Origin: Christensenellaceae bacterium
Lineage (GTDB): Bacteria > Bacillota > Clostridia > Christensenellales > Borkfalkiaceae
DNA: 35,491 nucleotides
NCBI GenBank assembly: GCA_016295005.1
Contig: JAEDMA010000003.1
Span: forward strand, 1 to 35,491
Direction: 5' to 3'
A program made the translations under genes and the position numbers. The notes under the pieces are model-generated. The model was not told the origin of the DNA. It saw only the letters and a program-made list of their open reading frames with translations, and ran no database searches. This document shows positions 31,377 to 35,491 of the stretch, one piece after another. How positions within the stretch are numbered: position 1 is the stretch's first letter; each line of letters starts with the position of its first letter.

Positions 31377-31387
31377 GACATAATGTC
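31377..31387. promoter_or_regulatory. operator-like palindrome upstream of the small ORF
   Basis: GACATAATGTC is a perfect 11-base palindrome, with a further GTCAGTATCTGTC repeat beside it. No regulator can be named. Confidence 0.3.
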
Positions 31388-31501
31388 AGTATCTGTCATA
31401 TTAGAAAAAATATTATAAAAAATTTAAAGTTATTTTTTACGATGCCTCAATTCTTTCTCGACGGCAAGTAGGAATTTTCTTCGGGTTATTTTTTGCTTTG
31501 C

Positions 31502-31529
31502 AAAAAGGCCGCCGCCTGCGGCGGACGGC
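31502..31529 (-). terminator. GC-rich terminator-like hairpin
   Basis: On the minus strand GCCGTCCGCC-GCA-GGCGGCGGC (31508-31529, one bulge) is followed by CTTTTTG. It lies downstream of the tRNA-fMet unit and upstream of the small ORF. Confidence 0.65.
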
Positions 31530-31602
31530 GATCCCTTTTCGCCCGCGAGATTTTCTTAATACCCGTTATACGTTGGCGAAAAGCGGACTTATAGAGAGTA
31601 AA

Positions 31603-31621
31603 TCAGGAGGTTCAAATCCCC
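31603..31621 (+). repeat. inverted 19-nt copy of the tRNA-fMet T-arm
   Basis: This plus-strand stretch is identical to 19 nt of the tRNA-fMet gene (31694-31712, minus strand), covering the variable loop, T-arm 5' stem and T-loop. It lies 72 bases away in opposite orientation, inside a small inverted repeat AGTAAAT/ATTTACT (31597-31603 with 31628-31634). It looks like a tRNA fragment or remnant, not a functional tRNA: no acceptor stem or anticodon arm is present. Confidence 0.7.
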
Positions 31622-31644
31622 AACTCATTTACTTTCGCGCAACA

Positions 31645-31678
31645 AAAAAGACACCGACAATTTTGTCGATGTCTTTTT
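31645..31678 (-). terminator. terminator of tRNA-fMet
   Basis: Arms AAAAAGACA and TGTCTTTTT (about 31645-31653 with 31670-31678) enclose a CGACA/TGTCG inner stem. T-runs lie on both sides, so it may act in both directions. Confidence 0.85.
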
Positions 31679-31681
31679 CAG

Positions 31682-31759
<78 letters not shown>

Positions 31760-31782
31760 ATGCTTTGCCTTAAGGCTACTAT

Positions 31783-31811
31783 ATAATATAACATTATTTC
31801 CCTTTTGTCAA
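31783..31811 (-). promoter_or_regulatory. promoter of tRNA-fMet
   Basis: On the minus strand TTGACA (31806-31811), a 17-nt spacer and TATTAT (31783-31788). Confidence 0.87.
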
Positions 31812-31852
31812 ACGATAATAACAAAAAAATAATTATTTTTGCCTTTCTTTGC

Positions 31853-31881
31853 TTGATAAATAAACGCTTCTTTGTTACAAT
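31853..31881 (+). promoter_or_regulatory. promoter of tilS-hpt, leaderless arrangement
   Basis: TTGATA (31853-31858), a 17-nt spacer and TACAAT (31876-31881). Six bases later the ATG begins at 31888, the predicted +1, with no Shine-Dalgarno. Confidence 0.8.
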
Positions 31882-31887
31882 ATCCAT

Positions 31888-33195
31888 ATGTATATTGATT
31901 TTTCAAAATATTCGATTAAGAACCAGACTGTGGCAGTCGCTCTCTCGGGCGGCAGCGACTCTATGGCTCTTATTCATTTTATGAAAGGTCAGTCGGAATT
32001 ATTCGGGTTTAAGGTAATTGCCGTTAACGTCGAACACGGTATTCGCGGAAAAGAATCTTTAAGCGACTCCGAATTCGTAGAAAATTACTGCAAAAAAGCC
32101 GGTATTCCTTTAATTAAATATTCCGTCGACGCGCCTAAAAAAGCGGAAACGGAAAAACTTTCTTTGGAACAAGCCGCGCGTATTTTGCGTTATGAATGTT
32201 TTGCCGACGCCATAAAAAAAGGCAAATGCGACAAAATCGCCACCGCTCACCATTTAAGCGATAACGCCGAAACGGTTTTATTCAACCTTTTCAGGGGCGC
32301 ATCTCTTAAAGGGGTTTCGGGGATACCCGAAACGAACGGATACGTAATTCGTCCGTTTATTTCCGTTCCGAAAGACGAAATCGCCGAGTATATCGCCGAA
32401 AACGATATACCTTTCGTTACCGATTCCACAAACTTCGATACGGAATATTCCAGAAACTATATCCGGCAGATTATTCTGCCCGAGATAAAAAAGATTTTCC
32501 CCGAAGCGGAAAAACGAATTTCAAACTTTTCCTCGATAGCGAAAGAAGAAGACGTATTTCTCGATTCTCTCGCCCGTTCTTATATAACGTATGACGGCGA
32601 AAAGGTTTTTATTCCGATATCCGTTAATAACGTTATTTTTAAGCGTGCGGTTATAATTGCATTACAAAAGTTAGGGCTGAAAAAGGACTGGGAAAGAATT
32701 CACGCCGAATCGGTTTGTTCGTTGAAAAACTTACAAAACGGCAAAGAGATTTCTCTTCCGAAAAATATTTTCGCTGTCAGAGAATACGATAAAGTTTGCC
32801 TGTTTAAAAAAACCAACGGAAAAACCGATTCCGTTGATATTCCTTTTAAGAAAGGGAAAACGGAGTTTCTCGGAAAAACGCTTATAATATCCGAAAAAAA
32901 CGACGATTTACCCCTTTCGGCAGGGCTTTACGCAGACCTTTCTAAAATTCCCCCAAACGCCATTTTCAGAACGAGAAGAAACGGGGACGTTTTTAAAAAG
33001 TTCGGCGGCGGCAGCAAAAAATTAAACGACTATTTTACGGATGAAAAAGTCCCTCTGCGAAAAAGAGATTTTATTCCCTTACTCGCCGCGGGAAACGAGA
33101 TTCTGGTTATCTTCGGGAAAGCCGTTTCTTCTTCTGTAAAGGCCGACGATAATACACAAAAAATTATTAAATTTACCGAAGAGGAGAGTTTATGA
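31888..33195 (+). CDS. tilS: tRNA(Ile)-lysidine synthase
   Basis: TilS attaches lysine to C34 of the CAU-anticodon tRNA-Ile so that it reads AUA. The 435-residue protein has the N-type ATP-pyrophosphatase P-loop SGGSDSM (20-26), then VNVEHGIRGKES, ATAHHLSDNAETVLFNLFRGA, and a C-terminal TilS domain with 'FRTRRNGDVFKKFGGGSKKLNDYF'. ATG 31888 coincides with the predicted transcription start, so the mRNA is probably leaderless. It overlaps hpt as ATGA, the tilS-hpt order of Bacillus. Confidence 0.94.
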   Translation: MYIDFSKYSIKNQTVAVALSGGSDSMALIHFMKGQSELFGFKVIAVNVEHGIRGKESLSDSEFVENYCKKAGIPLIKYSVDAPKKAETEKLSLEQAARILRYECFADAIKKGKCDKIATAHHLSDNAETVLFNLFRGASLKGVSGIPETNGYVIRPFISVPKDEIAEYIAENDIPFVTDSTNFDTEYSRNYIRQIILPEIKKIFPEAEKRISNFSSIAKEEDVFLDSLARSYITYDGEKVFIPISVNNVIFKRAVIIALQKLGLKKDWERIHAESVCSLKNLQNGKEISLPKNIFAVREYDKVCLFKKTNGKTDSVDIPFKKGKTEFLGKTLIISEKNDDLPLSAGLYADLSKIPPNAIFRTRRNGDVFKKFGGGSKKLNDYFTDEKVPLRKRDFIPLLAAGNEILVIFGKAVSSSVKADDNTQKIIKFTEEESL

Positions 33196-33725
33196 AACAA
33201 TTAGACGTACTTATCACCGCAGACAAGATCGAAGAAAAAGTAAAATCCATTGCCAAACAGATTTCGGAAGATTATAAGGGAAAAGAACCCGTTATCATCT
33301 GCACTCTTAAAGGCGCGATTTACTTCTTTTCAGACATCATAAGAAATCTCGACATACCTTTTACGATGGACTTTGCGAAACTTTCCAGTTATCGTAACGG
33401 CACCACGAGCGGCGAAATGCAACTCATCTGCGACGTTACAACCGACATCGAAGGTAAAGACGTTATTATCTGCGAAGACATCGTCGACAGCGGCAACACT
33501 CTCGACTATTTTACCAGGTTGCTGAAAGAAAAGAATCCCGCGTCGGTTAAAATCGCGGCGTTTTTAAGCAAACCCTCGAGAAGACAGGTTCCCATCGACA
33601 TAGACTATCTCGGTTTCGAAATAGAAGACAAATTCGTTATCGGCTACGGACTCGATTACGCCGAAAGATTCAGAGAACTTCCCTACGTCGCGCAGATTAA
33701 CTCTCCCGCGGATTTGGAAGATTAA
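33192..33725 (+). CDS. hpt: hypoxanthine phosphoribosyltransferase
   Basis: This enzyme converts hypoxanthine and PRPP to IMP in purine salvage. The 177-residue protein has the type I PRTase PRPP motif CEDIVDSGNTLDYF (94-107), the flexible-loop region LSSYRNGTTSGEMQL, and the C-terminal FEIEDKFVIGYGLDYAERFR. GAGGAGAG precedes ATG 33192, which overlaps the tilS stop. In Bacillus ftsH follows hpt; here recF converges from the other side. Confidence 0.94.
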   Translation: MKQLDVLITADKIEEKVKSIAKQISEDYKGKEPVIICTLKGAIYFFSDIIRNLDIPFTMDFAKLSSYRNGTTSGEMQLICDVTTDIEGKDVIICEDIVDSGNTLDYFTRLLKEKNPASVKIAAFLSKPSRRQVPIDIDYLGFEIEDKFVIGYGLDYAERFRELPYVAQINSPADLED

Positions 33726-33828
33726 GCGAATCCCGGTTTATTTTCTTCCCTTCCGTAAAAGAACGATTGCGGCAGTCTTTGAGTTATGCTCTTTTAATCG
33801 TTTTTGCTAAAAATTAATCGTAAATAAA

Positions 33829-33857
33829 AAACGGCGCGTGTTTTTAACGCGTCGTTT
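33829..33857 (-). terminator. terminator between hpt and recF
   Basis: An 11-bp stem AAACGGCGCGT/ACGCGTCGTTT (33829-33839 with 33847-33857, one G-U) is followed by T's on the minus strand. It ends recF, and may also stop hpt, which has a looser hairpin AACGATT/AATCGTT upstream (about 33762-33806). Confidence 0.78.
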
Positions 33858-33859
33858 CG

Positions 33860-34951
33860 TTATCTTTTTACTTTGCCGTTTTCGATTATAATTCGGTTTA
33901 CCGTCCGGTTTTTAAATACCGTTCTGTCAAACCCCGTCGCGGTAAAAATCGTCTGCATTTTCTCAACTTCCGATATTAGTTTTCTCTGTCTGTATTTATC
34001 GAGTTCGGACAAAACGTCGTCTAAAATAAGTATGGGATATTCGCCGAATCGTGTGTTGAAAATTTCCGTTTCCGCAAGTTTAAGCGAAAGAGCAATCGTC
34101 CTTTGCTGCCCTTGCGAACCGTAAATTCTCGCATCCATTCCGTTAAGGGCGAATTTTATATCGTCTCTGTGCGGTCCTATGGTGGTGAACCCAAGTCGCA
34201 TATCCTTTTCGAGCGAAGTTTTCAAATCCTCGTACATAGCGTAAGATATTTCCGATTCGTCGCCGTAATATCCGCTCTCCGTGTTCATGGTAAGGTCTTC
34301 TTTTCCGCCGGATAAAACGGAATGTTTTTCTTTCGCCACGGGCGACAACTCTTCTAAAAACGCGTTTCTTTGTTTAATTATTTTCGCCGCTTCCGAACAT
34401 AAACTTCTGTCCCACACGGGGAGCGTTTCTTTTATTATTTTTTTTTCGGGATTTTTCAGCAGTTCGTTGCGTTGAGCGAGTATTTTATTGTATCTTGCGA
34501 GCGCGTAAAAGTAGTTTTTAGACATTTGCGAAAGGGAAATGTTCAAAAACCTCCTTCTGTCCTCGGGACTTTCCTGAACAAGTTTTAATTCCGACGGATT
34601 AAAAAATACGCTGTGCATATTACCTAAAAGTTCGCCGACTCTTAATACCTGCATTCCGTTGACGTAAATATTTTTCTTATCGTTTTTGTTGAATTCTATT
34701 TTTACGGAAACGTCGCCGTAAGACGATTTCGCTACTCCTTCCACGCTTCCTTTTTCTTTGCCGGTTTTTATAACCAGTTTATCTTTGTTGGCTCGCGGAG
34801 AATATCCCGTACATAAATAAAATATGGCTTCGCCCGCGTTGGTTTTGCCCTGCGCGTTGGCTCCCGTCAAAATATTTATTCCGTTTTCGAAAGAAATCGT
34901 CTCTTCCGAATAATTGCGGAAATTTTTAAGCGTCAACGAAGATATATACAT
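33860..34951 (-). CDS. recF: DNA replication and repair protein RecF
   Basis: RecF acts with RecO and RecR to load RecA at single-strand gaps. The 363-residue SMC-like ATPase has Walker A GANAQGKTN (30-38), the ABC signature region GSQGQQRTIALSLKLAE and Walker B ILILDDVLSELD. The length is typical. The usual neighbours dnaA, dnaN and gyrB are absent here. The ATG at 34951 has only a weak ribosome-binding site (GG eight bases upstream) and I could not assign a promoter. Confidence 0.95.
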   Translation of the reverse strand: MYISSLTLKNFRNYSEETISFENGINILTGANAQGKTNAGEAIFYLCTGYSPRANKDKLVIKTGKEKGSVEGVAKSSYGDVSVKIEFNKNDKKNIYVNGMQVLRVGELLGNMHSVFFNPSELKLVQESPEDRRRFLNISLSQMSKNYFYALARYNKILAQRNELLKNPEKKIIKETLPVWDRSLCSEAAKIIKQRNAFLEELSPVAKEKHSVLSGGKEDLTMNTESGYYGDESEISYAMYEDLKTSLEKDMRLGFTTIGPHRDDIKFALNGMDARIYGSQGQQRTIALSLKLAETEIFNTRFGEYPILILDDVLSELDKYRQRKLISEVEKMQTIFTATGFDRTVFKNRTVNRIIIENGKVKR

Positions 34952-35010
34952 ACAGTTACCAAATTTTTATTTTTTTCTAAAATAGACTTTTCTTTATCCG
35001 AATTTTATTG

Positions 35011-35491
35011 TATAATACAAGAAGTCAGAAATTTGCTTGCAAGAATTTATGACTTCGCAGTATTTCATTAGAAACGGCGATTTGCCACGGGCAAAGAGCA
35101 AAGGCACCGATAGGTGACGACAAAATTTTAATTTTGTCTAGTTTCGTAATATAATACAAGCGTTGAAGTGTTCTGCGAACACTTCGGGGCTATTTGCCCC
35201 CGCGAATTTTTATCCTAAAAATTCGCACGCTATCTTGAAATTCAGCGCAAAAATGCCTGCAAATGCTTCGCGCTTGCGCATTTTTGCTTGAATTATAATA
35301 CAAGCGAGAAAACTTGCTTGCAAGGGTTTTCGAGCGCAGTATTTCAAGAAACGTTGCCGACAAATCGATTAGGTTTGGCGGGGAATTGCCGAAGGCAATC
35401 GGATTTGCGAGTGAAACGAGTAAATCGCAACGTTTGTTATAATACAAGAAGTTTCAAACTTGCTTGCAAGGGTTTGAAACTTCGCAGTATT
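35011..35491. repeat. array of structured units, period 139-144 bases, open at right edge
   Basis: Four units start with the same 11-mer, TATAATACAAG, at 35011, 35150, 35294 and 35438, spaced 139, 144 and 144 bases. Units 1, 3 and 4 carry a hairpin closed by AATAC/GTATT with a TTGCTTGCAA apex; their outer stem sequences differ, yet still pair (for example AAGTCA/TGACTT in unit 1, AAGTTTCAAAC/GTTTGAAACTT in unit 4). Units 1 and 3 are followed by a multi-hairpin block bounded by GAAAC...GTTTC or GAAACGTTGC...GCAACGTTT. Unit 2 differs, with three hairpins enclosed by GCGT/ACGC. No protein gene is credible here. The identity is unknown to me. Confidence 0.75.

Noticed and set aside
35190..35447. 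85-residue frame on the minus strand
   Set aside because: It lies in the structured repeats, has no ribosome-binding site, and follows hairpin sequence.
35011..35491. CRISPR array at the right edge
   Set aside because: The units start with a short conserved motif, not a 25-40 nt exact repeat, and the intervals are about 130 nt and contain hairpins, unlike 30-40 nt spacers.
35011..35491. Tandem sigma70 promoters from the repeated TATAAT
   Set aside because: None of the four copies has a recognisable -35 box at 15-19 nt upstream.

Overview
The window looks like a chromosomal segment of a low-GC, anaerobic, probably spore-forming Firmicute of class Clostridia. The evidence is a Clostridia-like 16S 5' half, an Nfn-type NADPH/ferredoxin transhydrogenase, the Bacillus-like gene orders greA-lysS, yaaO-tmk-holB-yaaT-yabB-rsmI and tilS-hpt, and a CotF-like spore-coat gene pair. 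A gut lineage such as Christensenellales is my guess from overall style; I could not test it. Nearly every promoter I found is a sigma70/sigmaA type with a 17-nt spacer.

Layout. (1) 1-1260: 5' part of a 16S rRNA gene on the minus strand, with two tandem rRNA promoters preceded by A-tracts. (2) 1308-3534: nfnA-nfnB. (3) 3649-6113: an MFS transporter, a variant dUTPase and a PH-like protein. (4) 6168-6357: a candidate structured non-coding RNA with its own promoter and terminator. (5) 6451-9368: glpK, a monoacylglycerol-lipase-like hydrolase and ppa, reading leftwards. (6) 9477-18857: a long leftward housekeeping series, greA-lysS-hypothetical-yaaO-like-tmk-holB-ricT, then a small ferredoxin with its own promoter and terminator, then trmN6-like-rsmI-CmpB-like. 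(7) 18960-21212: a candidate sRNA, a DUF1540 mini-protein, rplI and tyrS. (8) 21263-25034: surface-polysaccharide genes (GT2, flippase-like membrane protein, UDP-galactopyranose mutase). (9) 25188-28230: small conserved proteins, queT under a preQ1-I riboswitch, two coat-type proteins and one unknown protein. (10) 28343-30974: dapA-dapB-ddh, the dehydrogenase route to meso-diaminopimelate. (11) 31056-31759: regulatory and small elements, including a 23-residue membrane peptide and initiator tRNA-Met. (12) 31888-34951: tilS-hpt and recF. (13) 35011 to the end: an array of hairpin-rich units repeating about every 144 bases.

How the genes fit together. Most are housekeeping: translation (16S, tRNA-fMet, lysS, tyrS, rplI, tilS, rsmI), replication and nucleotide metabolism (tmk, holB, recF, dut-like, hpt), cell-wall precursor supply (dapAB, ddh) and redox balance (nfnAB, ferredoxin). 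Three features stand out. At least four genes have promoters that place the predicted transcription start on or within about three bases of the ATG, with no Shine-Dalgarno, so leaderless mRNAs look common here. The ncRNA candidate at 6168-6357 has nested helices. The structured repeat array at the right edge has no identity I recognise.
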